Assembly (NCBI RefSeq): GCF_009601765.2
Contig: NZ_CP045699.1
Coordinates: 1-64,000 of the forward strand
Direction: 5' to 3'
DNA: 64,000 nucleotides
DNA from: Vibrio algicola
GTDB lineage: Bacteria; Pseudomonadota; Gammaproteobacteria; Enterobacterales; Vibrionaceae
The notes under the pieces are model-generated. The model made no database searches. It was not told the origin of the DNA and saw only the letters and a program-made list of their open reading frames with translations. This document shows positions 11,672-21,949 of the stretch, one piece after another. The translations under genes and the position numbers were made by a program. Positions within the stretch are counted from its first letter, which is position 1; each line of letters begins with the position of its first letter.

Positions 11672-12988
11672 TTAAAGGATATCTAAATCGTGATAAGTCA
11701 CCGTTCCTGAAGGTGATTCTAAGTCGAAGCCTGAACCCGTTATTGTTGCCGTCCAAATATAATTACTACTATTTACGATAATTGATCCACTTATTGGTAG
11801 GTTAGTTGTGGCTGTACCTTGCATATAAGTGAGGTCATTAGTTTGTATCGTAGCCCATTTATTATCTAACTCATTATCAGCATAAGTTATGGTAAAACTG
11901 TAAGTATCATGTTGGTTATAATTATCAGTATTTTTTATAAAGTTTGATGATTTAATAAAAGCTTGTTGATCGGTATCGGTTATGGAAATATCCCACTTAG
12001 TGATGTTTTTTTCTGATGAAGAAGAGGTGGTCCCATTAATTATTCCAATACTTTCTTTGCAGTTGAATGTGTCGATAGAATATACGTCGTAAGTACTAGT
12101 TGCTTGATAAGTAGCGTGACCACCATCACTACAAAAAATCACATCACCATCATTATAACCATAATCAATAGTAGTAAAGGTTTTCGTTGCCATAATAAGC
12201 GATGTTTTTAAGCTGTTATTAATATATAGGGCGATGGTATCTGCATCATAATCGGCACTTAATTGACTTGTTTCTGTTGGAGTATTAATCTCTACAGTGG
12301 TATTAATTACACTATTACCATTATTTGCATCATAGTTATATGTATCTCCATCTGGTGAGATTATAATCCATTTGCTTTCGTATACTTCTACAGTCCATAC
12401 TTGGCGGTTTGCGGTTTCAATTTCTAGACGACCATTATCTGGATAATCATATCCACTAGAGGTCATATCATAAGCTGTTACCTTTACAGTTTTATTAGTA
12501 TCGGTGTGGTTTAATGTCGATGAATAGTTTTCAGCATCATAGCTTTCGTAATAAACTTTAGTTTTTGTTGTGGACATGTTCGCAGTTAAAACATAATTAT
12601 CTCCATAAGTGTCATGCATATCTAAAGTAAGAGCCATGTTAAGAGAGGTTAAGTAACATTTATCAAATTTTACATTAATTATAGAGTTGCCATCATTAAC
12701 ATCTTCTCGCTTCCAACCTCCAGAACCAGATGTGCAATCTGTAAATGTCCCTGATATATAGCCATTATCCCAGCCATCTAATGAGGTTTTATAAAATGAA
12801 TTAATTAGGGCGTGTTCGTATAATGTTTCGCTAGCAATATCAGCAACTTGTTGGTAGTCAGTTACGACCAATGTCGCTTCATGAGAGGATAATGAGCTAT
12901 CATCACTGCCTCCATCACCACCGCCTCCACATGCGGTAAGAAGTAACGAAAATAAGAGTGATAGAGAGATGATCGTTTTGTTTTTCAT
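11672..12988 (-). CDS. Orphan lipoprotein of unknown function
   Basis: I do not recognise a family. The N-terminus is a clear lipoprotein signal: Lys-rich start, hydrophobic core, lipobox LLTAC with the lipidated Cys at residue 20 from the chosen start. A Gly/Asp/Ser-rich linker (CGGGGDGGSDDSS) follows. The remaining roughly 400 residues are rich in Thr, Ser, Asn, Tyr and Asp with alternating hydrophobic residues, as in beta-rich surface proteins, and contain several Cys. An in-frame ATG four codons upstream (12998-13000) is an alternative start, and neither has a strong SD. The gene looks more AT-rich than its neighbours, which may indicate transfer. It is flanked by repeat B and avtA. Confidence 0.7.
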   Translation of the reverse strand: MKNKTIISLSLLFSLLLTACGGGGDGGSDDSSLSSHEATLVVTDYQQVADIASETLYEHALINSFYKTSLDGWDNGYISGTFTDCTSGSGGWKREDVNDGNSIINVKFDKCYLTSLNMALTLDMHDTYGDNYVLTANMSTTKTKVYYESYDAENYSSTLNHTDTNKTVKVTAYDMTSSGYDYPDNGRLEIETANRQVWTVEVYESKWIIISPDGDTYNYDANNGNSVINTTVEINTPTETSQLSADYDADTIALYINNSLKTSLIMATKTFTTIDYGYNDGDVIFCSDGGHATYQATSTYDVYSIDTFNCKESIGIINGTTSSSSEKNITKWDISITDTDQQAFIKSSNFIKNTDNYNQHDTYSFTITYADNELDNKWATIQTNDLTYMQGTATTNLPISGSIIVNSSNYIWTATITGSGFDLESPSGTVTYHDLDIL

Positions 12989-13069
12989 ATTGGTCGCCAT
13001 AATTAATTCACGGTATGAATTAATTATGGGTTAATAAATATACAATGTCAATGGACAGTGTTTTATTTA

Positions 13070-14323
13070 TTATGAATACGCCTTATTCACTTCCTCGGCA
13101 ATGATCTCAATACCTCGTTGTATGTCGTCATCACTTTGCACGTAGTTCATGCGTAGGCATTGATGGGCGTGATCCCACTTTTCTTCTTTCGCTTCTTGAC
13201 CAAAGAAAAAGTATTCACCCGGTACAATCAATACACCACGGGCTTTTAGGCGTTGGTAGAGTTCGATGCTGGTGATGGGCAGTTGATCAAACCATAGCCA
13301 TAAAAAAATCGCCCCTTCGGGTTTATGGATTTTAAAGCGAGGATCGGGGATGGCGGTTTGCAGTAACTCTACCGCATGTAAGGCTTTGCGCTGGTAAAAG
13401 GGTTTGATCACATTTTCGCTTAATGGTAATAAATCCCCTTGTTCAATCATGTGATTGGCTATCGCTGGGCCGATGCTGCACGGCGCGAGGTTAACAATAC
13501 CATTGATGTTGGTCATGGCTTGGGTCATGGCTTCACTGGCGATCACGATGCCGCAGCGCACGCCGGGTAAGCCTAATTTCGATAAGCTCATGCACAAAAT
13601 AGTGTTGTCATTCCAAAACGGGGTAACATCTTCAAAGATAATGTCTGGGAATGGGGTGCCGTAAGCATTATCGATAATTAATGGAATATTGTTGGCGCGG
13701 GCCAGTTTATCAAGCTTACACACTTCTTCATCGGTTAAGACGTTTCCGGTCGGATTGGTAGGGCGTGAGGCGCAAATTGCAGCGACAGAATCATCGACAT
13801 GTACTTGCTCAAAATCAACATGATATTTGAACATGCGGTTCTCAAGGATTTCGATTTCAGGATGATAAGAAATAAAAATATCTTCATCGATACCGGCATC
13901 GCTATAACCGATATATTCTGGGGCGAGAGGGAGTAAGATTTTTTTATGACTGCCATAGTCATGTTTACCGGCAAATAGATTAAAAATAGAGAAGAATGCG
14001 CTTTGGCTGCCGTTGGTAAGGCTGATATTTTTGCTGCTGATATCCCAACCGTAAGTGTCTTTTAATAGCTTGGCTAGGCTTTGGGTAAAGGTGTTTTTAC
14101 CTTGTGGGCCATCATAGTTGGTCATGGCGTTAATTAATTCGCCACTGGCAAGCATATCGGCGCTGGCTTGCTTGAAGTATTCTACCATTTCTGGAATGGC
14201 GGCTGGATTTCCACCTCCGAGCATGATCGCGCCAGGGGTACGCAAACCATCATTGAGATCGTCCATTAACTGGGTAATACCAGAGAATCGATTAAACTTA
14301 TTACCAAACTTTGAATACTGCAT
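13070..14323 (-). CDS. avtA: Valine-pyruvate aminotransferase
   Basis: AvtA is a PLP-dependent class I/II aminotransferase that interconverts valine and pyruvate with 2-ketoisovalerate and alanine. The 417-residue length matches E. coli AvtA. The N-terminus (MQYSKFGNKFNRFSGITQLMDDL) is distinctive of the family. The PLP lysine lies in MSLSKLGLPGVRCG, and PTNPTGNVLTDEE is the conserved substrate-loop motif. It is transcribed alone, with glyS upstream on the same strand separated by a terminator. Confidence 0.96.
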   Translation of the reverse strand: MQYSKFGNKFNRFSGITQLMDDLNDGLRTPGAIMLGGGNPAAIPEMVEYFKQASADMLASGELINAMTNYDGPQGKNTFTQSLAKLLKDTYGWDISSKNISLTNGSQSAFFSIFNLFAGKHDYGSHKKILLPLAPEYIGYSDAGIDEDIFISYHPEIEILENRMFKYHVDFEQVHVDDSVAAICASRPTNPTGNVLTDEEVCKLDKLARANNIPLIIDNAYGTPFPDIIFEDVTPFWNDNTILCMSLSKLGLPGVRCGIVIASEAMTQAMTNINGIVNLAPCSIGPAIANHMIEQGDLLPLSENVIKPFYQRKALHAVELLQTAIPDPRFKIHKPEGAIFLWLWFDQLPITSIELYQRLKARGVLIVPGEYFFFGQEAKEEKWDHAHQCLRMNYVQSDDDIQRGIEIIAEEVNKAYS

Positions 14324-14433
14324 AACCCAACCTAATCCATTAGTGTTCTACTGCCCAACATACACGAAATATCGAGCATGGAGAAGGTGGGATTTTTCTG
14401 GTATTAGCGATATATTTTATTTTTCAAACACAA

Positions 14434-14475
14434 AAAAACCTAAGCTAACCTCATCAAATGAGTGTCGCTTAGGCT
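14434..14475 (-). terminator. Rho-independent terminator after glyS
   Basis: On the minus strand the stem AGCCTAAGC / GCTTAGGT, with an internal CTCAT / ATGAG hairpin, is followed by seven T residues, about 50 bp after the glyS stop. Confidence 0.8.
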
Positions 14476-14525
14476 TTTATTTCAAAGGTATATTTCTGAT
14501 AATAAACCTTATTTATTCTGCCACT

Positions 14526-16592
14526 CTATTTCTGCAACAAAGAAATATCCGCGATCTGCAAGAACAAGTTACGTAGGTTGTTCAGCAGTGTTAAGCGGTT
14601 TTTCTTCAATGCTTCATCATCGCTCATTACCATCACATTATCGAAGAAAGCATCAACTGGTTTGCGTAGCGCGGCCAACTTGCTCAGGGCTTGTTGGTAG
14701 TCACCAGTGGCGAATGCAGGCTCGAGTGCTTCGGTCATCACTTCGACTTCTTCGGCTAAGGCTTTTTCTGCGTCTTCTTGCAGCAGCGTTAACTCGATCT
14801 CAGCGCTTAATTCACCATCGAATTTAGCGAGGATATTACCAACACGTTTATTGGCAGCCGCCAGTGCTTCGGCTTCGTCTAGTCCTCGGAAGTGAGAAAC
14901 GGCTTTTACGCGTTGATCGAAGTCTAACGGTTTGGTTGGGCGACGAGCTAATACCGCTTGAATAATATCAATGCTAAATCCAGCGTCTTGATACCAAGCG
15001 CGGAAACGACCAAGCATGAATTCAAGAACGTCGTCTTCAACTTTTTGGTTGCTTAGGTCTACTTTGAACAGTGATTTAGCTTGTGCGATTAAATCGACTA
15101 AATCTAGATGGTAACCTTTCTCAACGATGATGCGCAAAATACCTAATGCAGCGCGACGTAGAGCAAATGGATCTGAGCCTTTTGGCGCTTGGCCAATGCC
15201 GAAAATACCAACTAAAGTATCCAGTTTATCGGCCATAGCTACTGCGGCTGCCACATCGGAGCTTGGTAGGTCATCACCGGCAAAGCGAGGCATGTACTGC
15301 TCGTTTAGCGCCACTGCGACTTCTTCATCTTCACCATCATGGCGAGCATAGTGCATGCCCATAACGCCTTGGGTATCGGTGAATTCAAATACCATCGAGG
15401 TCATCAAGTCGCACTTGGCAAGTAAGCCTGCGCGTTTTGATTTTGCTACATCCGCGCCAATCGCTTCAGCAATTAAGCCGGCAAGATCGGTAATGCGATC
15501 GGTTTTATCTTTAATCGTACCAAGTTGCTTTTGGAAGATCGCAGTTTCAAGCTCTGGAAGATGAGATTCTAAAGTACGCTTACGGTCGGTGTTGAAGAAG
15601 AATTCAGCATCGGCTAAACGTGGGCGAACCACTTTCTCATTACCTTCAATTACTTGACGTGGATCTTTCGATTCAATGTTCGACACAAAGATAAAGTTAG
15701 GTAGCAACTTCTTATTATCGTCGTACACAGGGAAGTATTTTTGATCGCCTTTCATGGTATAAACCAAAGCTTCAGAAGGCACTTTCAAAAACTCTTCTTC
15801 AAACTTAGCGGTTAATACTACAGGCCATTCAACCAAAGATGTTACTTCTTCAACTAAGTCATCTTCAAGATCGGCGGTACCGCCAACCGCAATGGCGGCT
15901 TGTTGCGAGTCACGCAGAATAATAGCCTTACGCGCTTCGTAATCGGCCATAACCTTGCCTTTTTCTTCTAGCAAGCTTGGGTATTGATCGGCGTTGTCGA
16001 TAGTAAATTCACGTTCGCCCATAAAGCGGTGGCCGCGAATAGTACGAGCAGAAGCTACGCCTAAGATTTCACCTTCGATCAGTTCATCACCTAACAAGAT
16101 AGTCAGGGTTTTCACTGGACGAATAAATTGAGTGTCTTTGTCAGCCCAACGCATTGGCTTGGCGATAGGAAGGTTAGATAATGCTTTTGCTGCCATATCT
16201 ACCACCAGTGCTTGTACCGGTTGGCCTTTCACTTGCTGTCTGTGCAGTAGCCATTCACCTTTATCAGTTTTTAGACGCTCGGCTTGCTCAACTGTAATGC
16301 CATTACCACGCGCCCAACCTTGAGCAGCTTTGGTTGGATTACCGTCGGCGTCAAAAGCAGAAGCAATCGCAGGACCACGTTTTTCAACGATTTTGTCTTG
16401 TTGACCTTCTTCTAAATCCGTCACTTTTAACGCTAAACGACGAGGAGAGGCATACCATTTAACACCAGCATGCGCGATAGCCGCTGATTTAAGTTCTGCT
16501 TCAAAGTTAGCGGCAAAGCTTTCTGCTAAGGTGCGAAGCTGGGTTGGTGGTAATTCTTCAGTACCGAGCTCAATTAAAAAATTCTTCGCCAT
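14526..16592 (-). CDS. glyS: Glycyl-tRNA synthetase beta subunit
   Basis: GlyS is the large subunit of the bacterial alpha2beta2 glycyl-tRNA synthetase and provides tRNA recognition. The protein is 688 residues, as in E. coli. It begins [19 protein letters not shown], the hallmark start of the family, and contains the HD-like middle region ([29 protein letters not shown]). The start lies 2 bp after the glyQ stop, so the two are translationally linked and will be made in equal amounts. Confidence 0.98.
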   Translation of the reverse strand: MAKNFLIELGTEELPPTQLRTLAESFAANFEAELKSAAIAHAGVKWYASPRRLALKVTDLEEGQQDKIVEKRGPAIASAFDADGNPTKAAQGWARGNGITVEQAERLKTDKGEWLLHRQQVKGQPVQALVVDMAAKALSNLPIAKPMRWADKDTQFIRPVKTLTILLGDELIEGEILGVASARTIRGHRFMGEREFTIDNADQYPSLLEEKGKVMADYEARKAIILRDSQQAAIAVGGTADLEDDLVEEVTSLVEWPVVLTAKFEEEFLKVPSEALVYTMKGDQKYFPVYDDNKKLLPNFIFVSNIESKDPRQVIEGNEKVVRPRLADAEFFFNTDRKRTLESHLPELETAIFQKQLGTIKDKTDRITDLAGLIAEAIGADVAKSKRAGLLAKCDLMTSMVFEFTDTQGVMGMHYARHDGEDEEVAVALNEQYMPRFAGDDLPSSDVAAAVAMADKLDTLVGIFGIGQAPKGSDPFALRRAALGILRIIVEKGYHLDLVDLIAQAKSLFKVDLSNQKVEDDVLEFMLGRFRAWYQDAGFSIDIIQAVLARRPTKPLDFDQRVKAVSHFRGLDEAEALAAANKRVGNILAKFDGELSAEIELTLLQEDAEKALAEEVEVMTEALEPAFATGDYQQALSKLAALRKPVDAFFDNVMVMSDDEALKKNRLTLLNNLRNLFLQIADISLLQK

Positions 16593-16594
16593 GA

Positions 16595-17524
16595 TTACTT
16601 CTCCTCGCTTTTTGAGTCATTGTTTTTACACATTGGGAATCCCAACGCTTCACGAGAGGCGTAATAAGCTTCGGCGACTGCTTTAGTTAAATTACGAATA
16701 CGTAAGATGTAACGTTGACGTTCGGTAACAGAAATTGCTTTGCGTGCATCGAGTAGGTTAAAGGCATGACCCGCTTTTAAAATGCGCTCGTAAGCGGGTA
16801 AAGATAACGGTGTTTCAAGTGCCAGCAATTCCTGACATTCTTTTTCACACTGATCGAAGAAGCCCAATAGGAAATCAACATCCGCGTGCTCGAAGTTGTA
16901 AGTCGATTGCTCAACTTCGTTTTGATGGAAAATATCACCATAAGTCACTTTACCTAGCGGGCCATCAGTCCAGACTAAGTCGTAAACAGAGTCGACACCT
17001 TGGATGTACATGGCTAAACGTTCGATACCGTAAGTGATCTCGCCAGTAACCGGTTTACACTCAAGGCCACCGACTTGTTGGAAGTAAGTAAATTGTGTCA
17101 CTTCCATGCCGTTTAGCCATACTTCCCAACCAAGACCCCAAGCACCAAGAGTTGGGTTTTCCCAGTTATCTTCTACGAAACGAATATCGTGCACTAAAGT
17201 ATCAATGCCTAACGTTTCTAGTGAACCTAAGTACAACTCTTGAATATTGTCAGGTGATGGTTTGATGATCACTTGAAACTGATAATAGTGTTGCAGGCGG
17301 TTTGGGTTTTCACCGTAACGACCATCAGTAGGGCGACGTGATGGTTGTACATAAGCAACCGCAATTGGCTCAGGCCCGATCGCGCGTAGGCAGGTCATTG
17401 GGTGAGAAGTACCCGCACCTACTTCCATATCTAAAGGTTGAACAATGGTACAGCCAACTTGGGCCCAATAATCCTGCAGCGCGAGGATCATTCCTTGAAA
17501 GGTTTTGACGTCGTATTTTTGCAT
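16595..17524 (-). CDS. glyQ: Glycyl-tRNA synthetase alpha subunit
   Basis: GlyQ carries the class II catalytic site that activates glycine. The protein is 309 residues. It begins [44 protein letters not shown], the expected N-terminus. It is the first gene of glyQ-glyS. A promoter with TTGAGG-N17-TATACT on the minus strand (17669 to 17641) would give a leader of about 110 nt that contains a long hairpin. Confidence 0.98.
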   Translation of the reverse strand: MQKYDVKTFQGMILALQDYWAQVGCTIVQPLDMEVGAGTSHPMTCLRAIGPEPIAVAYVQPSRRPTDGRYGENPNRLQHYYQFQVIIKPSPDNIQELYLGSLETLGIDTLVHDIRFVEDNWENPTLGAWGLGWEVWLNGMEVTQFTYFQQVGGLECKPVTGEITYGIERLAMYIQGVDSVYDLVWTDGPLGKVTYGDIFHQNEVEQSTYNFEHADVDFLLGFFDQCEKECQELLALETPLSLPAYERILKAGHAFNLLDARKAISVTERQRYILRIRNLTKAVAEAYYASREALGFPMCKNNDSKSEEK

Positions 17525-17575
17525 AACTTTATTTGCCTACTCTGTTCGCGCAATGTGTATCGCAATTTGTGTACA

Positions 17576-17624
17576 GGGGGTATTTGTATTTCAAGCCGAT
17601 GTGGCATTAAATACAAACAACCCC
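17576..17624 (-). other. Long hairpin in the glyQ leader
   Basis: GGGGGTATTTGTATTT (17576-17591) and AAATACAAACAACCCC (17609-17624) pair at 14 of 16 positions around a 17-nt loop. The hairpin would begin about 10 nt from the inferred 5' end of the glyQS mRNA. There is no T run, so it is not an ordinary terminator. It does not resemble a T-box leader. Confidence 0.5.
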
Positions 17625-17640
17625 TAATAAATAGTCAATC

Positions 17641-17669
17641 AGTATAGCGAGTTCACTTATTGGCCTCAA
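17641..17669 (-). promoter_or_regulatory. Predicted sigma-70 promoter of glyQS
   Basis: Read on the minus strand, TTGAGG (4/6) is followed by 17 bp and TATACT (5/6). The predicted start point is near 17634. Confidence 0.55.
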
Positions 17670-17783
17670 TCTGTGATTGCAGGAAAAGGCGCTAACTTAT
17701 AAGCTTTGACCGCAAGATACGCCTGAAAAACACAATAAATAACAATAAAGGCGCTCAATTACCCAACGAATGTGAGATAAGCA

Positions 17784-18347
17784 ATGTTAGATGTAATGTT
17801 ATTAGCGTTAGCACTGAGTATGGATGCTTTTGCGGTGTCGATTGGTTTAGGCTCAAAATTGGCTAGTCAATCACCCCAATCAGAACAAACAAAACCGTTA
17901 GATTTAGCGCTTAAAGCTGGCATTTATTTTGGATTATTCCAAGCATTAATGCCGTTTATTGGCTTTTTAGGCGGCCATGGTGTGTTAGGTTTGATTGAAG
18001 GTTATGCGTCTTGGATTGCGTTTATATTATTGTTCTTTATTGGCGCTAAAATGATTTATGAAGCGTTTTCAGAAGGAATTGAAGACGATATTTGCCAAGT
18101 GACCCATCGCATAATGTTAACGCTCGCGATTGCCACCAGTGTTGATGCAATGGCGGCAGGGTTTAGTTTGCCGTTGTTGGATGTTAATCCGTTTGTTGCT
18201 TGCGCCATTATTGGTATCGTGACTTTTATCTTTAGTTTTATAGGTGTGTTTATCGGGCGAAAAAGTGGCACTTGGTTGGAGAGTAAAGCGGAACTGGCTG
18301 GCGGAATTGTGTTGATATTGATCGCGTTTAAGCTTTTGTTGGTTTGA
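17784..18347 (+). CDS. mntP: Manganese efflux pump MntP
   Basis: MntP exports Mn2+ across the inner membrane. The 187-residue protein has six hydrophobic segments arranged as two repeats, each with the acidic motif used for metal passage ([12 protein letters not shown] near residue 12, [12 protein letters not shown] near residue 120). E. coli MntP is 188 residues. It is divergent from glyQ. I searched the 260-bp gap by eye for the yybP-ykoY manganese riboswitch that often precedes this family and did not find it. Confidence 0.95.
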   Translation: MLDVMLLALALSMDAFAVSIGLGSKLASQSPQSEQTKPLDLALKAGIYFGLFQALMPFIGFLGGHGVLGLIEGYASWIAFILLFFIGAKMIYEAFSEGIEDDICQVTHRIMLTLAIATSVDAMAAGFSLPLLDVNPFVACAIIGIVTFIFSFIGVFIGRKSGTWLESKAELAGGIVLILIAFKLLLV

Positions 18348-18471
18348 TGGCTAAGTTTATGATTAAAAACGAGTTTAATAATAAAGAACTAAAATAAGAC
18401 TCGATTAATGGTTTTGTCATTATCATAGCTTACAATGTATAGATTGAGTGAATGTATTGGTGAGGTGACTT

Positions 18472-18732
18472 ATGTTGACACGTTATGCAGGAATGACCCC
18501 CAAAAGCCAAAGCTATTTATTTACTTTTGGCTTAGCGTTAACTTTTATTGGCATGATGCTAACTAGTATGTGGTTGCCAATGGTAGCGGGTGCGATCATC
18601 TTATCTATGTTAACGGTCGAAGCTTGGGTTCGAGTGTTGTACATTATTCCTCTTAATCAAAAGCTTACCGAATTAAATAAGCGTGTGGATAAGCTACAAC
18701 AGCAACTTTCTCAGAAAAAAGAGAGCGATTAA
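18472..18732 (+). CDS. Small membrane protein with C-terminal coiled coil
   Basis: I do not recognise a family. The 86-residue protein has a short polar N-terminus, two adjacent hydrophobic segments (about residues 15-35 and 36-58) and a charged heptad-like tail (KLTELNKRVDKLQQQLSQKK) predicted to form a coiled coil. It starts at ATG 18472, preceded by GTGAGGTGA as a weak SD. It stands alone between mntP and the convergent tusA gene. Confidence 0.75.
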   Translation: MLTRYAGMTPKSQSYLFTFGLALTFIGMMLTSMWLPMVAGAIILSMLTVEAWVRVLYIIPLNQKLTELNKRVDKLQQQLSQKKESD

Positions 18733-18819
18733 TGAGTTAAGGCTGCTCACTGGTGATGACGGCGTTATGCATCCAGCAGCCTTATTGACTCTCTTAATTG
18801 GTTTTTTGCACTGTCGTAT

Positions 18820-19065
18820 TTACAAGCCTTTCTTGATCAAAAATTGATACGGCAATTGCTCGGTTTGAGCGGCGATCAGTTGATGATCCATAAAGCGGCA
18901 AAAACTTGGAATATCCCGCGTGGTCGAGGGATCGTCGGCGGTGATCAACAAGGTTTCTCCATCTTGCAGTGCGCGAATGTTTTTACGCACCATCATCACC
19001 GGCTCTGGGCAGCGTAGCCCTTGGGCATCTAATATTTTAGTCGCGTTATCAGCAGTAAATGGCAT
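18820..19065 (-). CDS. tusA: Sulfurtransferase TusA
   Basis: TusA accepts persulfide sulfur from IscS and passes it to TusD in the relay for 2-thiouridine in tRNA. It also links to molybdenum cofactor synthesis. The 81-residue form, starting at [10 protein letters not shown], places the active Cys at residue 19 in GLRCPEPVM, exactly as in E. coli TusA. A longer upstream reading frame would overlap cyaY and is not needed. The start lies 4 bp after the cyaY stop, so the two are probably one transcript. Confidence 0.93.
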   Translation of the reverse strand: MPFTADNATKILDAQGLRCPEPVMMVRKNIRALQDGETLLITADDPSTTRDIPSFCRFMDHQLIAAQTEQLPYQFLIKKGL

Positions 19066-19069
19066 TGTG

Positions 19070-19384
19070 TTATACCCACTCAATCTCTTCATCGGCGTGT
19101 TTAGCGCATTCGGTTTTAACGAGTGCGAATAATTCCACTCCAGTTTTTGAGCAAATCCATTCATTTTCAACGTATTTAAAATGATAGCCACCGGATTTAG
19201 AGGCTAACCAAATTTCGTGCATCGGCTCTTGGCGATTAATAATGATTTGGCTGCGATTTTCAAATTCAAGCGTCATCACATTGCCCGACACTTCATAATC
19301 AATATCGGCGCCAGACTCATCAATCGCTTCTTCGATCGCCGTCATTTGAATATCGACCAGTTGATGAAATTCAGTATCATTCAT
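19070..19384 (-). CDS. cyaY: Frataxin-like iron-sulfur assembly protein CyaY
   Basis: CyaY binds iron and IscS and tunes the rate of Fe-S cluster assembly. The 104-residue form starts at [12 protein letters not shown]. coli CyaY is 106. It shows the acidic first helix ([15 protein letters not shown]) and the sheet motif [24 protein letters not shown] of frataxins. In other Vibrio and E. coli it faces cyaA, but cyaA is absent here. Instead cyaY is followed immediately by tusA. It is divergent from lptM. Confidence 0.94.
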   Translation of the reverse strand: MNDTEFHQLVDIQMTAIEEAIDESGADIDYEVSGNVMTLEFENRSQIIINRQEPMHEIWLASKSGGYHFKYVENEWICSKTGVELFALVKTECAKHADEEIEWV

Positions 19385-19495
19385 ATTTTGTTTATCCTTT
19401 ATTGAGGCTGGGTGCTGATATCGCCCGTTTAGTATTGCTTTTCTTGTATGTGATGCGATTATAGAGGGCATTAAATCATTAATCACGATATCGAT

Positions 19496-19765
19496 ATGAA
19501 AAAACACACTTTAGCATGGTTTGCCTTGCTGGTAACAACCTTAGCCGGATGTGGTCAAACTGGGCCGCTTTATTTACCTCAAGATCAGCCAGAGCCAAGC
19601 AATACTGGCGCGGTTTCAATTAAAGGTAAAGATGGTTCAGTTGTTGTTGAGCCAGCACAAAGCGCGGCGTCATCGACGATAGATCCAGCGGCAAGTAGCG
19701 CGGAATCGACCTTAGATACCCAGCCGCAACCATCGAAAACAGAAGCACAATCTCAACCCGAATAA
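19496..19765 (+). CDS. lptM: LptM/YifL-family lipoprotein
   Basis: LptM is a small outer-membrane lipoprotein that in E. coli assists maturation of the LPS translocon LptD. The 89-residue protein has a signal peptide with lipobox LAGC and the family signature CGQTGPLYLP directly after the lipidated Cys at residue 19. The rest is a low-complexity Ser/Ala/Gln/Pro tail. It sits 24 bp before lysA, the usual lptM-lysA-dapF context. Confidence 0.93.
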   Translation: MKKHTLAWFALLVTTLAGCGQTGPLYLPQDQPEPSNTGAVSIKGKDGSVVVEPAQSAASSTIDPAASSAESTLDTQPQPSKTEAQSQPE

Positions 19766-19789
19766 TCGGCACAGTAAAGGAAGACAAAA

Positions 19790-21040
19790 TTGGATTATTT
19801 TAATTATCAGGATGATGGTCGGCTTTGGGCTGAAAATGTATCTCTTACTGAGTTAGCAAATCAACATGGCACGCCGTTGTATGTGTATTCGCGCGCGACA
19901 TTAGAGCGTCACTGGAAAGCGTTTGATTGTTCGGTGGCAGAGCACCCGCATTTAGTCTGTTATGCAGTTAAGGCGAATTCCAATATTGGGGTGTTAAATG
20001 TGCTGGCTCGTTTAGGGTCGGGTTTTGATATTGTGTCGGGCGGTGAGCTTGAACGTGTGATTGCCGCCGGTGGTGATGCGAAAAAAATCGTATTCTCTGG
20101 TGTGGGTAAAACCGCAGTTGAAATGAAGCGTGCGTTAGAGTTAGGCATTAAATGTTTTAACGTTGAGTCAGAGCCTGAACTTGAGCGTTTAAATAAAGTG
20201 GCAGGTGAGCTCGGGGTTATTGCGCCAATCTCACTGCGGATTAACCCCGATGTTGATGCCCATACGCACCCGTATATTTCGACAGGTTTGCGTGATAATA
20301 AGTTTGGTATTGCATTTGATCGCGCGCCACAAGTGTATGCATTTGCCAACAGTTTGCCGAATCTTAATGTGCAAGGTATTGATTGCCATATCGGTTCGCA
20401 ATTAACCGAATTAGAACCGTTTATTGATGCCATCGATCGCTTGTTAGCCTTGATTGATGAGCTAACCGCGCAAGGTATTCATATTCGTCATTTGGATGTC
20501 GGTGGCGGTTTAGGGGTGGTGTATCGTGATGAATTGCCACCTCAACCTTCTGATTACGCCAAAGCATTATTATCTCGCTTAGAAAATCACAGCCATCTTG
20601 AGCTTATTTTTGAACCGGGTCGCGCCATTGCTGCTAATGCTGGGGTGTTGCTGACCAAGGTTGAATTGCTAAAACCGACTGAGCACAAAAATTTTGCGGT
20701 GATTGATGCGGCGATGAATGATTTGATCCGTCCTTCTTTATATCAAGCTTGGATGAATATTGTGCCAGTCGCGCCGCGTAAAGGTGAGGCATTAACTTAC
20801 GACTTAGTTGGCCCGATTTGTGAAACCGGTGATTGCCTTGGTAAAGATCGCGAATTAGTGCTGGAAGAAGGCGACTTATTAGCGGTGCGCTCGGCAGGTG
20901 CTTATGGTTTTGTGATGGCTTCTAACTACAATACTCGTGGTCGTGCGGCAGAAGTGATTGTCGACGGCTCGCAAGCCCATGTGGTTCGCCAGCGTGAAAA
21001 AGTGGAATCGCTGTGGGAGCTAGAAAGCTTGCTCCCTTAA
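19790..21040 (+). CDS. lysA: Diaminopimelate decarboxylase
   Basis: LysA is the PLP enzyme of the last step of lysine synthesis, converting meso-diaminopimelate to lysine. The protein is 416 residues. The PLP lysine lies in VCYAVKANSN, the glycine-rich phosphate loop is HLDVGGGLGV, and GPICETGDCLG carries the second-subunit active-site Cys. The start is TTG at 19790, supported by AAAGGAAG 7 bp upstream. A rare start codon here may lower expression. It is followed by dapF, which makes its substrate. Confidence 0.97.
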   Translation: MDYFNYQDDGRLWAENVSLTELANQHGTPLYVYSRATLERHWKAFDCSVAEHPHLVCYAVKANSNIGVLNVLARLGSGFDIVSGGELERVIAAGGDAKKIVFSGVGKTAVEMKRALELGIKCFNVESEPELERLNKVAGELGVIAPISLRINPDVDAHTHPYISTGLRDNKFGIAFDRAPQVYAFANSLPNLNVQGIDCHIGSQLTELEPFIDAIDRLLALIDELTAQGIHIRHLDVGGGLGVVYRDELPPQPSDYAKALLSRLENHSHLELIFEPGRAIAANAGVLLTKVELLKPTEHKNFAVIDAAMNDLIRPSLYQAWMNIVPVAPRKGEALTYDLVGPICETGDCLGKDRELVLEEGDLLAVRSAGAYGFVMASNYNTRGRAAEVIVDGSQAHVVRQREKVESLWELESLLP

Positions 21041-21099
21041 ATTTTATCGCCAATTGGTGATGTTTTATTTTTAAATTTTTATACGCTTAATGAGGCAGT

Positions 21100-21930
21100 A
21101 TGCATTTCCATTTTTCTAAAATGCACGGTTTGGGTAACGACTTTATGGTGGTCGATTGTGTTACCCAAAACATCTTCTTTTCCCCTGATCTGATCCGTCG
21201 TTTAGCCGACCGTCATACTGGTGTTGGCTTTGATCAATTGTTGGTGGTAGAAGCGCCTTATGATCCAGAAACCGATTTCCATTATCGTATTTTCAATGCC
21301 GATGGCAGCGAAGTAGAACAATGTGGCAATGGTGCCCGTTGTTTTGCTCGTTTCGTGCGTATGAAAGGCTTAACCAATAAATACAGTATTAATGTCAGCA
21401 CCAAAAAAGGTCGTATGATCTTAAAAGTGGAAAGCCACGATATGGTGACGGTTAATATGGGTAAGCCGGTATTTGAACCAAGCAAGATCCCGTTTAAAGC
21501 CAAACAAGCGGAAAAGACCTACATTCTACGCGCTGGCGAACACACTTTATTTTGTGGTGCAGTCAGCATGGGGAATCCGCATGTAGTGACCATTGTCGAT
21601 GATGTGGATAGCTTTGATGTGGAATCGGTAGGTCGATTACTTGAATCCCACGAACGCTTCCCTGAACGTGTTAACGCCGGCTTTATGCAAATTCTCGATC
21701 GTAATAATGTGAAACTACGGGTTTATGAACGTGGTGCGGGCGAAACCCAAGCTTGTGGTAGTGGTGCGTGTGGCGCGGTAGCGATTGGGATTGACCAAGG
21801 CTTATTAGATGCCGAAGTGACGGTACAATTACCCGGTGGTGAGTTGCGTATTTTCTGGATAGGTGAAGGTCATCCATTGCACATGACAGGCCCTGTGGCA
21901 CATGTGTATGATGGTCAAATTACCTGCTAA
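21100..21930 (+). CDS. dapF: Diaminopimelate epimerase
   Basis: DapF is a PLP-independent racemase that converts LL- to meso-diaminopimelate for lysine and peptidoglycan. The protein is 276 residues. The catalytic Cys pair is visible in [13 protein letters not shown] and in [15 protein letters not shown]. The N-terminus [19 protein letters not shown] is typical. It lies 59 bp after lysA, and a palindromic repeat (family A) occupies the gap that follows. Confidence 0.98.
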   Translation: MHFHFSKMHGLGNDFMVVDCVTQNIFFSPDLIRRLADRHTGVGFDQLLVVEAPYDPETDFHYRIFNADGSEVEQCGNGARCFARFVRMKGLTNKYSINVSTKKGRMILKVESHDMVTVNMGKPVFEPSKIPFKAKQAEKTYILRAGEHTLFCGAVSMGNPHVVTIVDDVDSFDVESVGRLLESHERFPERVNAGFMQILDRNNVKLRVYERGAGETQACGSGACGAVAIGIDQGLLDAEVTVQLPGGELRIFWIGEGHPLHMTGPVAHVYDGQITC

Positions 21931-21949
21931 CCACTAGTGAATAGCGATT

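Noticed and set aside
14118-14576. Open frame opposite avtA and glyS ends
   Set aside because: Antisense shadow of avtA running into an intergenic terminator; no coding signal of its own.
17625-17783. Manganese (yybP-ykoY) riboswitch before mntP
   Set aside because: The conserved core of that RNA could not be found between glyQ and mntP.
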